DNA of 64,000 nucleotides from Massilia phyllostachyos (GTDB lineage: Bacteria; Pseudomonadota; Gammaproteobacteria; Burkholderiales; Burkholderiaceae_D). The notes beneath the pieces were generated by a model. That model was not told where the DNA came from and did no database searches. It saw only the letters and a list, made by a program, of their open reading frames with translations. Both the position numbers and the translations under genes were made by a program. The first letter of the stretch is position 1; each line of letters begins with the position of its first letter. Shown in pieces: positions 30,715 through 39,441 of this stretch. The DNA lies in contig NZ_JAJNOC010000001.1 of NCBI RefSeq assembly GCF_021044825.1, positions 930,001 through 994,000 on the forward strand, in the 5' to 3' direction.

Positions 30715-31401
30715 ATGCTCAAGCCTCTCCTGCTCGCCGCGCTGTGCGTGGCCCCGGCCCTGCAGGCCGCGGAACTGACCGCGCTGGAACAGCGCTGGCT
30801 CAAGGCCGCCGGCCCCGTCCTCGCCTATTCCCAGCAACTGAAACTGCCGCTCGACATCACGGTGCAGCCGCAGCCGCGCGCGAACGACGTGCCGCTGGCG
30901 ATGGGTTTCGACAATGGCCGTTGCAAGCTGGTCATGTCCCTGCGCAACAACCCGGATGCGGAAACCGTCCTGGCCGGTGTGCCCGAAGCCGAGCAGGCGC
31001 CCCTGATCGCGGCGATGGCGGCGCACGAGCTGGCCCACTGCTGGCGCCGCGCGCAAGGCGCCTGGCATGCGCTGCCGGCCGGCTTCGTCGAGGTGAACGA
31101 GGAGAGCGCCGCTGATGCCTCGCTGCTGGCGGCCTCGAAGGCGATGCGCGAGACCCGCCGCGAGGAAGGTTTCGCCGACCTCGCCGCGCTGGCCTGGACC
31201 CGCCACAGCAATCCGGACGAATACGCCCGCGTCTACCGCTGGCTGGCCGGCGTGCGCGACAAGGTCGCGGTGCCGCGCAGCAGCCACGACACCCGCGCCT
31301 GGGTGAAGCTGGCCGGGGACGGCGCCCGCTTCGGCCGGTCCGGCGCTCCGTTCGAGGATGCCGACAGCCTGTGGCGCCAGGGGCTGCTGGACGGTAAATA
31401 A
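30715..31401 (+). CDS. Exported HEXXH-motif protein (putative metalloprotease)
   Basis: The 228-residue protein has a signal peptide (cleavage near LQAAEL) and a zincin-type motif AAHELAHCWRRA near residues 102-113, followed by ESAADASLLAASKA, which could give the third ligand. I do not recognise the family. An IS1595-family element is inserted directly after its stop codon; the 8-bp target duplication overlaps the last bases of the gene, so the reading frame survived the insertion. Confidence 0.65.
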   Translation: MLKPLLLAALCVAPALQAAELTALEQRWLKAAGPVLAYSQQLKLPLDITVQPQPRANDVPLAMGFDNGRCKLVMSLRNNPDAETVLAGVPEAEQAPLIAAMAAHELAHCWRRAQGAWHALPAGFVEVNEESAADASLLAASKAMRETRREEGFADLAALAWTRHSNPDEYARVYRWLAGVRDKVAVPRSSHDTRAWVKLAGDGARFGRSGAPFEDADSLWRQGLLDGK

Positions 31402-31402
31402 T

Positions 31403-32478
31403 GGCTGTGTTCGCGATCGTTGGGTGAACCAAGTCGCGTTGTCGAAGTCTTACGCATCGTCGAGTTAACTCATCTGGAGTGACGATGCAAGGCCCGCGCT
31501 TCGACGAATTGTTCGCTTTTCTGACCGCTGCGCCATTGTCCAGCAACGATCTGGGCCGACTGCGCGACTGGCTCGACAGCATCCGCGACCCGGCCGAGTG
31601 CCTGGCGCTCATTGAAGCGGCCGCGGCGGGCCGGCCGTGTCCACATTGTGCTTGCGCGCGTTTGCACCGGTCCGGCTTCGCCAGCGGCCTGCAGCGTTAT
31701 CGCTGCCTGGGTTGTCGCCGCTCCTTCAATGCGCTGACCGGCACGCCGCTGGCCCGGCTGCGCAAGCGCGAGTGCTGGCTGCCTTATATCAAGTGTTTGC
31801 TGGAATCGCGCACCGTGCGCGACGCGGCGCTCGTTACCGGCGTGCATCGCACCACGAGTTTTCGCTGGCGCCACCGATTCGCGCCGGGCGCCGCCCGGCA
31901 CCGGCCCGCAGCATTGACGGGAATCATAGAGGCCGACGAAACCTACCGCCTCGAATCGCAGAAGGGTTCGCGCACCTTGACGCGCCCGCCGCGGCAGCGT
32001 GGTGGCGCCGCCCAGCGGCGCGGCATCAACCGCGAGCACGATTGCCTGCTGGTGGCGCGTGACCGCATCGGCACGACGCTGGACTTCCATACCGGACGTG
32101 GTCCCGTGACCGCTGCGCAACTGCGCACCTGCCTGCAGCCGGTGCTGCCGGGCGACGGGCTGCTCATCAGCGATGGCGCTGCGGCCTATGTCCGGTTTGC
32201 CCTTGACGCTGGAATCATGCACGAATCCATCAACGTGCGGGCGGGCCGGCGCGCACGCGGTGCGATCCACATCCAGAACGTGAATGGCTGGCACAGCCGC
32301 TTCAAGAACTGGCTGGTGCGCTTCAAGGGCGTGGCCAGCCGCTACCTGGCGAACTATTCCGGGTGGCAGCGATTACTGGATGCGCAAGTGTTGCGTACAC
32401 CAGCGCAGTGGCTATGTGCTGCGGTACGATAAGTTCAGTGAAGGCGGCAGTGAGTACATAACTAACGCGAACACAGCC
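31403..32478 (+). mobile_element. Complete IS1595-family insertion sequence
   Basis: The element is 1076 bp. Its ends share the perfect 13-bp inverted repeat GGCTGTGTTCGCG (16 of 19 bp if extended). It is flanked by the 8-bp direct repeats TAAATAAT (31395-31402) and TGAATAAT (32479-32486), which match at 7 of 8; 8-bp duplications are typical of IS1595. It carries one transposase gene. The single mismatch in the duplication suggests some age. Confidence 0.85.
31485..32432 (+). CDS. IS1595-family transposase (ISXO2-like DDE domain)
   Basis: The 315-residue protein has an N-terminal zinc ribbon (CPHCACARLHRSGF ... YRCLGCRRSF), a helix-turn-helix region (RTVRDAALVTGVHRTTSFRW) and an ISXO2-like catalytic domain with IIEADETY, LLISDGAAAY and the C-terminal H/N-rich HIQNVNGWHSRFKNW. 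The start at 31485 has GGAG five bases upstream. The frame is intact, so the transposase may be functional. Confidence 0.9.
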   Translation: MQGPRFDELFAFLTAAPLSSNDLGRLRDWLDSIRDPAECLALIEAAAAGRPCPHCACARLHRSGFASGLQRYRCLGCRRSFNALTGTPLARLRKRECWLPYIKCLLESRTVRDAALVTGVHRTTSFRWRHRFAPGAARHRPAALTGIIEADETYRLESQKGSRTLTRPPRQRGGAAQRRGINREHDCLLVARDRIGTTLDFHTGRGPVTAAQLRTCLQPVLPGDGLLISDGAAAYVRFALDAGIMHESINVRAGRRARGAIHIQNVNGWHSRFKNWLVRFKGVASRYLANYSGWQRLLDAQVLRTPAQWLCAAVR

Positions 32479-32605
32479 TGAATAATCCCCGGGCACTGGC
32501 TGTACAGACACTTTTTCCATCAGCGTACGTTCTCGCACAGATGGTCCCTTGCGGTGGGGCGTTTAATGGACGCCATCACAACAACCGAGCACAAGGGACA
32601 TCGAC

Positions 32606-33574
32606 ATGAACAAGCTCATCGCTACGCTGCTGGCCTCGGTGGCCGGCGCCACCATCGCGGCCGCGCCCGCCGCCGCCCAGACCAAATCGGACAACACGGC
32701 CTATCGCACGGCCATGCAGAAGATCGAGGCCGACCACAAGGCGGCCAAGCAGAAGTGCGACGCGCTCAAGGATGAGGACGTGTGCGAAGAGCAGGCCGAC
32801 GTGGCCCGCGCCCGCGCCGAGCTGGCCGCCGTCACCAAGCACGACAACACCCCATCGAACCTGGAAGCCGCGCGCCGCAAGCTGGCCGACGCCGAGTACG
32901 AGCTGGCCGAAGAGAAATGCGACGCCATGAAGGGCAACGAGAAGGACAGCTGCGAGAACAACTCCAAGTCGGTGCGCACCGCCGCGCTGGCCGACGCCAA
33001 GGCCGGCCGCGAGGGCGCCGCCGCCACCACCGGCGGCAGCGGCACGACTGCCGCCACCGCGGGCAGCGCCGGCCTGGTCGCCAGCACCGATACCCGCGAT
33101 CCGGTGAAGGCCGCCGCCGTCCAGAAGTGCGAAGAGCAGGGCAACAAGACCGCCTGCCTGGTCGAGAACAAGGGCACGGCCGACACCGCGCTCGAGCGCG
33201 CCGGCGAGAAGACCCGCGCCGCCGCGGTCGCCGTCGTCGACAAGACCAAGCAGGCAGGCCGCACCGTGGCCGACAAGACCCGTGAGATGACGGGCCGCGG
33301 CGAAAACGTCGCCGAGAATGCCGGCGACAAGACCGAGCGCGCCGGCAGCCGCGCCGCGACCGCCATGTCGGACACCGCGATCACCGCCAAGGTCAAGGCC
33401 GGCCTGGCCGCCGAGCCGGACCTGAGCGCGCTGGCGATCAAGGTCGAGACCGAGAAGGGTGTCGTGATGCTGAGCGGCTTCGTCGCATCGAAGGCCGAGG
33501 CGGATCGCGCCGAGAAACTGGCCAAGGGCGTGGACGGCGTGTCCAGCGTGAAGAGCAACATCAAGGTCAAGTAA
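32606..33574 (+). CDS. Periplasmic BON-domain protein with Cys-pair repeats
   Basis: The 322-residue protein has a signal peptide (cleavage near AAAQTK), a charged, Ala/Lys-rich middle with three KC...C units (KCDALKDEDVC, KCDAMKGNEKDSC, KCEEQGNKTAC), a low-complexity linker and a C-terminal BON domain (residues about 250-322; VKAGLAAEPDLSALAIKVETEKGVVMLSGFVASKAEA). BON domains bind membranes and are linked to osmotic or envelope stress. A strong terminator follows the gene. Confidence 0.85.
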   Translation: MNKLIATLLASVAGATIAAAPAAAQTKSDNTAYRTAMQKIEADHKAAKQKCDALKDEDVCEEQADVARARAELAAVTKHDNTPSNLEAARRKLADAEYELAEEKCDAMKGNEKDSCENNSKSVRTAALADAKAGREGAAATTGGSGTTAATAGSAGLVASTDTRDPVKAAAVQKCEEQGNKTACLVENKGTADTALERAGEKTRAAAVAVVDKTKQAGRTVADKTREMTGRGENVAENAGDKTERAGSRAATAMSDTAITAKVKAGLAAEPDLSALAIKVETEKGVVMLSGFVASKAEADRAEKLAKGVDGVSSVKSNIKVK

Positions 33575-33591
33575 TCCACCTGGCCTGGAGC

Positions 33592-33622
33592 AGCCCGTAC
33601 GCCCGGCGCGTGCGGGCTTTTT
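33592..33622 (+). terminator. Rho-independent terminator after the BON gene
   Basis: An 11-bp stem AGCCCGTACGC / GCGTGCGGGCT (one G-T pair) around the loop CCGGC is followed by five T residues. Confidence 0.9.
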
Positions 33623-33662
33623 TACGTCATGGCGGCGCCCGTGCGTGTTTAGTTACCGGAGG

Positions 33663-33668
33663 TATAAT
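33663..33668 (+). promoter_or_regulatory. Perfect -10 element directly before the HDOD gene
   Basis: TATAAT lies only 7 bp upstream of the GTG start at 33676, so a transcript starting at the usual distance would begin at the start codon. GGAGG (33658-33662) overlaps the same place at a spacing of 13, so the hexamer may instead be chance. No good -35 box is visible. Confidence 0.35.
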
Positions 33669-33675
33669 TCTTCGC

Positions 33676-34491
33676 GTGAACAAACTGGAAGCCTTTGGCT
33701 ACATTACCGCCCAGGCGGCGCGCGGGGAAATCAGCTTTCCCACCAGCGTGAACGCCGTGCTGCGCCTGCAGATTGCGCTCGACGACCCCGATTGCCATGT
33801 GGACGAGGCGATCCGGCTGGTGCTGTCCGAGCCGCAGCTGGCGGCGCGCACGGTGGCGCTGGCCAATACGGCCGCCTTCGGCAGCAGCGGCGGACAGGTC
33901 AGCAATGTGCGCGCCGCCGTACTGCGCATCGGCTACCGCCGCCTGCGCGGCCTGGTCGCGGCCCTGCTGGTGCGCCAGTTCGGCCACCGCATCGCCGACC
34001 CGGTCCTGCGCGCCAAGGCCGAGCAATTGTGGACCCACAGCGCCCAGGTGGCGGCGCTGGCCCAGGCGCTGGCGCGCCACGTCACCCGCAGCGATCCCGA
34101 CACCGCGCTGTTCGCCGGCATCGTGCACGAGGTCGGGGGCTTCTACCTGCTTTCGCGCGCCGACGAATTCCCCGGCTTGCTGGACGACGATGCCGAGAAC
34201 TGGGGCGCCTTGTGCGAGGACGTGGTCAGCGTCGAGGTGATGCGCAAGCTGGCGATTCCGGCGAATGTCGCGCAAGCGATCGGCGCCATGCGCGACGGTG
34301 TGTTGAATCCTGAACCGCACACCTTGCTCGACACCTTGCTGCTGGCGAACCGGCTGGCGCCGGTGGTGTCGCCGCTGGGCGAGGCGGAGCTGGATGCCGG
34401 GCTCCCGGCCATCGACGAGGCCACGTTGCAGTTGCTGCGCGTAGAGGCCGAGGAAACCGCCCTTGCGCTGGGCGAGGCGACGCTGGTCTGA
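33676..34491 (+). CDS. HDOD-domain protein
   Basis: The 271-residue protein consists mainly of an HDOD domain: FPTSVNAVLRLQIALDDPDCHVDEAIRLVLSEPQLAARTVALANTAAFG, then an HD-like motif region around HEVGGFYLL. HDOD proteins lack full phosphohydrolase residues and act as signalling scaffolds in motility, cell-cycle or c-di-GMP networks. The GTG at 33676 is the only sensible start, because an upstream frame runs back into the terminator of the BON gene. It appears to be transcribed alone. Confidence 0.8.
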   Translation: MNKLEAFGYITAQAARGEISFPTSVNAVLRLQIALDDPDCHVDEAIRLVLSEPQLAARTVALANTAAFGSSGGQVSNVRAAVLRIGYRRLRGLVAALLVRQFGHRIADPVLRAKAEQLWTHSAQVAALAQALARHVTRSDPDTALFAGIVHEVGGFYLLSRADEFPGLLDDDAENWGALCEDVVSVEVMRKLAIPANVAQAIGAMRDGVLNPEPHTLLDTLLLANRLAPVVSPLGEAELDAGLPAIDEATLQLLRVEAEETALALGEATLV

Positions 34492-34593
34492 ACGTTCGAT
34501 TCCATCCTGTATAGCGGGTTTGCAACAGGCTGGGCGCATCCTGCATGAGAAAGTGATACTATTGGGAATCAAAAATTTCCCTATGGAACCATC

Positions 34594-35586
34594 ATGCATC
34601 GATCAGTCCTGGCGTTTGCAACGATCCTGGCAACTGGAACGGCGCAGGCCGGCATCCTCGACCTGGGCAGCATGGTGGGCAATGCCAACATTTACACCAT
34701 CGGAAATTTCTCGGCGCCTTCGAGCGATGTGGAGGGCAAGGTGGTGGCCGGCGGCAACGTCAACATCAGCTCCTATTCGATCAATGCCAAGCCGAACAAC
34801 AACGTCGACACCGGTGGCTATGCGCTGATCGCGGGCGGCGACGTCAAGCTCAAGGGCGGCTCGATCAACAATGGCAAGATGTACGCCGGTGGCAATGTCG
34901 ACCTGCAATGGGCCGCGCAGCCGCCGCGCACGACCGAGAACCCGATCGATTTCGTGGCCTCGGCCGCCTATTACCAGACGCTGTCGGGCGACCTGTCGAA
35001 GGTAGCGGCTACCGGCAGCGTCAGCAAGCTGTGGAGCGGGGTGGTGGTCAGCGGCAGCGGCCAGGGTGGCGTGGACGTGTTCAATGTCTCGGCCGACATG
35101 TTCCAATATTCGAGCAGCTGGACCCTGGACAAGTTGGTCAAGGGCCAGACCCTGATCTTCAACGTCAGCGGCACCGACGCCACCTTCAACGAAGGCGGCA
35201 TCAGCTTCGAGCCGCTGAGCGGCTACAACGTGCTGTTCAATTTCCCGGATGCGCTGACCCTGAACGTCAAGGGCATCATCGGCAGCGTGCTCGCGCCGAA
35301 CGCGACCGTGGACGACAACTGGGGCGTGATCAATGGTCAGGTGGTCGTGGATACCTGGAACTCGACCATCCAGGTCAATTCGAATCACTACTTCACGCCG
35401 GTCAACCTGGCCGGCTTCCGCGACACGCCAACGCCTCCGATCGTGATTCCGGATGACCCGATCGTCGTGACGCCGGACCCGACCGACGTGCCGGAACCGG
35501 GCACCCTGGCGCTGACTTTCGCCGGCGTCGGCATGGCGCTGGCGGCGCGCCGCGTGCGCCGTCCTGCGGCACAAGCCTGCGCCTGA
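34594..35586 (+). CDS. Choice-of-anchor A family protein with PEP-CTERM sorting signal
   Basis: The 330-residue protein has an N-terminal signal peptide (cleavage near AQAGI), the choice-of-anchor A beta-rich domain (GKVVAGGNVNISSYSI, IAGGDVKLKGGSINNGKMYAGGN, GTDATFNEGGISF), a Pro/Asp linker, and the C-terminal tag VPEPGTLALTFAGVGMALAARRVRRP. The tag directs exosortase (EpsH/XrtA) processing, so the cell should encode an exosortase and probably makes exopolysaccharide. It ends 10 bp from the convergent MFS gene. Confidence 0.9.
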   Translation: MHRSVLAFATILATGTAQAGILDLGSMVGNANIYTIGNFSAPSSDVEGKVVAGGNVNISSYSINAKPNNNVDTGGYALIAGGDVKLKGGSINNGKMYAGGNVDLQWAAQPPRTTENPIDFVASAAYYQTLSGDLSKVAATGSVSKLWSGVVVSGSGQGGVDVFNVSADMFQYSSSWTLDKLVKGQTLIFNVSGTDATFNEGGISFEPLSGYNVLFNFPDALTLNVKGIIGSVLAPNATVDDNWGVINGQVVVDTWNSTIQVNSNHYFTPVNLAGFRDTPTPPIVIPDDPIVVTPDPTDVPEPGTLALTFAGVGMALAARRVRRPAAQACA

Positions 35587-35596
35587 TCCAGCCCCT

Positions 35597-36763
35597 TTAT
35601 GCGGCGGCGCGCGCCGCCGCCGTCCGTCCCTGGGCCAGCATGGCCAGCGCCAGCAGCACCCCACTGAAGGCCAGGCCCGCCGCCACCCACTGCGGCGACG
35701 CATAGGAATAGCCCAAGGTCAGTGGAATCCCGCCCAGGAAGGCGCCCAGGGCATTCCCGATATTGAAACCCGACTGGCCCAGCGAGGAACCCAGCATCTC
35801 CGCTTCGCGCGAGTGCGCGATCAGGAGCACTTGGATCGGCGGCCCCAGCGCCAGCGCATTGGCGCCGGTGGCGAAGGCCAGCACCAGCATCGCCGGCTCC
35901 GACGCCGCGAACAGGCCATTGCACAGCAGCAGGGTCGTCATGCTCACCAGCAGGATCAGGATCGCCTGCAGCGGCGCCACCCGGTCCGCCAGCCGGCCAC
36001 CCAGGTGCACGCCGACCGTCATGCCGAGACCGACCACCGTCATCACCATCGGGATGCGCGCCGGCGCCATGTGGGTGACGTCGGTCAGCAGCGGCGCGAT
36101 ATAGCTGAAGAAGGCGAAGAAGCCGCCGGTGCCGATCGAGGTGATGCCCAGCGCCAGCCACAGCGCGCCCTGGCGGAAGATGCGCAGGTCCTGCAGGATG
36201 CCAGTGCGCTCCTTGGCCGCGATCGGCGGCACCAGGCGGTGCAGGGCGAACATGGTGACAAGGCCAATGCACGCCACCACCAGGAAGACCGCGCGCCAGC
36301 TCATGTTGTGGCCCAGCCAGGTGCCGGCCGGCACCCCGACTACGTTGGCGACCGTCAGGCCGGTGAACATGGTGGCCAGCGCGGTCGCCACCTTGCCCTC
36401 GTCGGCCAGGCGGCTGGCGACCACCGCGCCGACGCCGAAGAAGGCGCCGTGCGGCAAGCCGGCCATGAAGCGCGACGCCATCATGAACTCGAAGTTCGGA
36501 GCGAAGGCCGACATCGCATTGAACACCGTGAACATCAGCATGAACCAGACAAGCACGCTGCGCGGCGGCCGGTGCGCCATCAGGCTCACCAGGGTCGGGG
36601 CGCCGACCACGACGCCGAGCGCGTAGGCGGTGATCAGGTGGCCGGCCTGCGGGATGCTGATTCTCAAGCCATGGGCGATGTCGGGAAGGATGCCCATGAT
36701 GACGAATTCGGTCATGCCGATGCCGAAACCGCCGAGGGCGAGGGGAATGAGGCTTTTCTTCAA
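35597..36763 (-). CDS. MFS transporter, AraJ/DHA1 type
   Basis: The 388-residue protein has 12 predicted membrane helices and DHA1 motifs (GFGIGMTEFVIMGILPDIA in helix 1, and the helix 2-3 region VVVGAPTLVSLMAHRPPRS). It resembles the AraJ/YdhP-type sugar or drug exporters. The substrate is unknown. The gene stands alone between convergent and same-strand neighbours. Confidence 0.88.
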   Translation of the reverse strand: MKKSLIPLALGGFGIGMTEFVIMGILPDIAHGLRISIPQAGHLITAYALGVVVGAPTLVSLMAHRPPRSVLVWFMLMFTVFNAMSAFAPNFEFMMASRFMAGLPHGAFFGVGAVVASRLADEGKVATALATMFTGLTVANVVGVPAGTWLGHNMSWRAVFLVVACIGLVTMFALHRLVPPIAAKERTGILQDLRIFRQGALWLALGITSIGTGGFFAFFSYIAPLLTDVTHMAPARIPMVMTVVGLGMTVGVHLGGRLADRVAPLQAILILLVSMTTLLLCNGLFAASEPAMLVLAFATGANALALGPPIQVLLIAHSREAEMLGSSLGQSGFNIGNALGAFLGGIPLTLGYSYASPQWVAAGLAFSGVLLALAMLAQGRTAAARAAA

Positions 36764-36871
36764 GGTGCGCTAACTGGTCTTTGGAGGAACCGGCCATTAT
36801 GCGCCGCGGGAACGGCTGTGTCCGCTTTCGTGTCGTGATGGCTGGTATAGCGCGGGGATATGAAATACAGG

Positions 36872-37474
36872 CTAGTGCTCGTCGTCTTTCACATCCAGCC
36901 AGGCGATGCGTCCATGGCCGGTGTTGTCGAGCCGGGTGCGTAATGGTTCGGCGTCTTGCAGGGGCAGGCTGAAGGCGAAGCGCACGTCGTCGCCGTGCGT
37001 GACGTCGTCGAGGCGAGCCTTTGCGGCGTCGAGCTCGCGCCGGATCATGCCCTCGAGCGCATACGGCGCGGTGCAGCGCAGCCGCGTGAGTTTGATGATC
37101 GGCACTTTCTCGGCTTGCAACAGGGCTTGCGCGACACTGTCCGTATAGGCCCGCACCAGCCCGCCGGCGCCCAGCTTGACGCCGCCGAAGTAGCGGACCA
37201 CGGTCGCCAGCACGCCTTCCAGGTCCTGGTGGCGCAGCACGTCCAGCATCGGTCGGCCCGCAGTACCGCTCGGCTCGCCGTCGTCGACCGCGGCGGATTG
37301 CCCGCCGGCCAGCAGGGCCCAGCAGACGTGGGCCGCGCCGGGATGCGCGGCGCGCAGGCTGGCGACGATCTGCTGGGCGCCCGCGCGGTCCGGCATGGGC
37401 TGGACGCAGGCGATGAAACGGCTCTTCTTGATGATGAGTTCGAAGTGGACGGGAGAAGCAATCGAGTAGGGCAT
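36872..37474 (-). CDS. yigZ: YigZ/IMPACT family protein
   Basis: The 200-residue protein carries the UPF0029/IMPACT signature (KKSRFIACV, AAHPGAAHVCWALLAG, DDGEPSGTAGRPMLDVL, VVRYFGGVKLGAGGLVRAY) and a C-terminal DUF1949-like domain. YigZ-type proteins are linked to translation control in eukaryotic relatives; the bacterial role is not settled. The start at 37474 fits the family N-terminus (MPYSIASPVHFE). Confidence 0.9.
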   Translation of the reverse strand: MPYSIASPVHFELIIKKSRFIACVQPMPDRAGAQQIVASLRAAHPGAAHVCWALLAGGQSAAVDDGEPSGTAGRPMLDVLRHQDLEGVLATVVRYFGGVKLGAGGLVRAYTDSVAQALLQAEKVPIIKLTRLRCTAPYALEGMIRRELDAAKARLDDVTHGDDVRFAFSLPLQDAEPLRTRLDNTGHGRIAWLDVKDDEH

Positions 37475-37520
37475 GGCGCCGATTATCGGTGGCGCCAGCC
37501 CAATTGCCAACTGCCGAGGG

Positions 37521-39170
37521 TTAATAACTCAGATTGACTTGCAGGATCGCGGTGGTGCCGCTGGTCTCGTTCCCGACGATGAGCAGTGGCTTGCCGTTCG
37601 GCGATTTATCGGCCGGGATCAGGGCCAGGCCTTCCGGTCCCGAATCGCCGCCGGTTGCGGTGCGGGTGTTGAGGTAAGTGACGTAGCTGGCCGCCGACGG
37701 CTTGCTGACGTCATAGACCATCACGCCGCCGACGCGCTCGAGGCCGATGAAGGCATAGGTTTTCTTGCCGAAGCGGCCGACCACGACGCCTTCCGGCTCC
37801 GGACCCTTGGACGCGCTGCGGGCGTCGAGGTCGTTATTGTCGTTGCTGGCGTTGAACTTCACGTTGGCAAGCGACTGGGTGTTCTTCTCGAACTCGTCGC
37901 CGGAATCGTAGACGCGGGTCAGGTTGCTGTCCCAGATCGAGAAAGAGCGCGCGCCGAAGGCGTACAGCTCGTTGCACTGGCCGGCCGCATTCTTGCCGGC
38001 GCTGCCGCCGTTCGGCGTGGTGGTGATGCGCAGGCGGCCCAGGTTCGAGTCGAGGATCAGGTTGGCGGCGTCCGGGAAGACGGTCGGGTCGAGGCCGGCG
38101 GTGCAGTGGGTGCGCACCCGCGTCTCTTCGTTGAAGCCAGGCCAGTCGGCGCGCGCATCGCCCTCGTTGGCGGTGATCAGGTAAGTGTTGCCGTCGACGG
38201 TGAAGCGGGCGATCGCATCCGGCAGGTACATGCCCTTCACCGGCTGCGGCGCGATCTTGATGGCGGGAGTGCCGCTGTTGGTGTTGGTGCCGCCGTCCTC
38301 GTCCGAGGCATCCAGGCCCATGCCGACCACGTTGTGGTTCTTGGTGCCGAGCGGCTTGATTGCGGTGACCTTGGCGGTGGCGACATCGACGATGGCGACG
38401 GCATTGTTTTCCTGCAGCGTCACGTAGGCGGTGCGGCCGTCTTCGCTCACGGCGATGTATTCCGGCTCGATATCCTGGGCCGCGCTGGCGCCCGGGCCAT
38501 AGATCCGGATCCCTTGCGCGCGCAGAGCTGCTTCCTGGCCGTTGAAGGCGCGGAAGTCGGCGGTCGCGACCGAGGGCGTGCCGCCGCGGTTGACGGTGAT
38601 GACGCTGATCGAACCTTCCGGATCGACGGAACCAGCCTGGCCATAACTGTTCGGCTCGCCTTCATTGGCGACCAGCACGGTGCGGCCGTCCGGAGTGAAG
38701 GTCAGCATGTCGGGCAGGGCGCCGACCTTGACGCTGTTGACCAGCTTCAGGTCGGCGGCGTTATAGAAGGCGACCGTGCCGGGGCTGGTCTTCGGATCCG
38801 CCTCGATCGCCAGCGCGACCAGGCCGTCGTGGATGGCGACGCTGTTGACGCCCTTGCCGAGGCTGCTCACATTGATGGTGCCGACCAGTTTCGGCGTGGC
38901 GGGAGCGGCCAGGTCGAGCACGTCGACGGTGCCGTTGGCGCCATTGACCACGAACAGGCGCTTGCTGGCCGCGTCGAAGGCCGTGATCTCCGCCGCACCG
39001 ACCGCGCCGCCGTTGTAGCCGCCGATCTTTTCCATGCTCAAGGTGCGGGGCGTCAGCTCCTCTTCGTCATCGTGGTCGCCGCCACAGGCGGTGAGCAGGG
39101 TGGCGGCGAGGATGGCGGCGCTCATCAGGCGCAGGGGAGTCGGCGGAGCGGACAGGGAGAAGATCGGCAT
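37521..39170 (-). CDS. Choice-of-anchor I family lipoprotein (alkaline-phosphatase-like propeller)
   Basis: The 549-residue protein has a lipoprotein signal with lipobox LLTAC (Cys near residue 29) followed by an acidic spacer DHDDEEE. The body is a beta-propeller with YIAVSEDGRTAYVTLQENNAVAIVD and TFTPDGRTVLVANEGEPNSYG, diagnostic of the choice-of-anchor I family, often annotated as alkaline phosphatase. A PhoB-type promoter precedes it, supporting a role in phosphate scavenging, though no catalytic Ser-metal site is evident to me. Confidence 0.82.
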   Translation of the reverse strand: MPIFSLSAPPTPLRLMSAAILAATLLTACGGDHDDEEELTPRTLSMEKIGGYNGGAVGAAEITAFDAASKRLFVVNGANGTVDVLDLAAPATPKLVGTINVSSLGKGVNSVAIHDGLVALAIEADPKTSPGTVAFYNAADLKLVNSVKVGALPDMLTFTPDGRTVLVANEGEPNSYGQAGSVDPEGSISVITVNRGGTPSVATADFRAFNGQEAALRAQGIRIYGPGASAAQDIEPEYIAVSEDGRTAYVTLQENNAVAIVDVATAKVTAIKPLGTKNHNVVGMGLDASDEDGGTNTNSGTPAIKIAPQPVKGMYLPDAIARFTVDGNTYLITANEGDARADWPGFNEETRVRTHCTAGLDPTVFPDAANLILDSNLGRLRITTTPNGGSAGKNAAGQCNELYAFGARSFSIWDSNLTRVYDSGDEFEKNTQSLANVKFNASNDNNDLDARSASKGPEPEGVVVGRFGKKTYAFIGLERVGGVMVYDVSKPSAASYVTYLNTRTATGGDSGPEGLALIPADKSPNGKPLLIVGNETSGTTAILQVNLSY

Positions 39171-39199
39171 GGTCGGGATTCCAGGGTTGAAAACCCGAC

Positions 39200-39233
39200 A
39201 GCATAGGGAGCGTCGATGACAACGATGTGACAG
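39200..39233 (-). promoter_or_regulatory. Predicted PhoB box and -10 for the choice-of-anchor I gene
   Basis: On the minus strand, CTGTCAC (39233-39227), ATCG, TTGTCAT (39222-39216) form two 7-bp direct repeats 11 bp apart, close to the Pho-box consensus of CTGTCAT repeats with 4-bp spacers. The box ends 10 bp before TATGCT (39205-39200), the arrangement of PhoB-activated promoters in which the box replaces the -35 element. The start codon lies 30 bp further on. Confidence 0.6.
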
Positions 39234-39241
39234 TCAAAAAC

Positions 39242-39274
39242 AAAAAAGGCGTCACGATTTCTCATGACGCCTTT
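39242..39274 (-). terminator. Terminator of the intact tRNA-Lys gene
   Basis: A perfect 10-bp stem AAAGGCGTCA / TGACGCCTTT around a 10-nt loop is followed on the minus strand by a T-run. It begins 13 bp after the tRNA 3' end. Confidence 0.85.
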
Positions 39275-39287
39275 CCTGCTGAATCTT

Positions 39288-39363
39288 TGGTAGGCCGTGC
39301 GGGATTCGAACCTGCGACCAACGGATTAAAAGTCCGCTGCTCTACCAGCTGAGCTAACGACCC
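39288..39363 (-). tRNA. tRNA-Lys, anticodon TTT
   Basis: The 76-nt sequence folds as a standard tRNA: acceptor GGGTCGT paired with the 3' strand through two wobble pairs, D arm AGCTCAGCTGGTAGAGC, anticodon loop CTTTTAA, T arm with GGTTCGAATCC, and an encoded CCA end. Its 3'-most 46 nt (39288-39333) are repeated exactly at 49230-49275. Confidence 0.97.
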
Positions 39364-39441
39364 GAAGAAGCCAAGATTATAGCGGCACTCTTGCGATTTT
39401 CCAAGGACTTCATGCGTGATCGTGCATGGGGCGGTGAAATG

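Noticed and set aside
36799..36812. GGCTGTGTCCGC resembling the IS1595 end
   Set aside because: The similarity stops after 12 bases and no partner end or target duplication is near.
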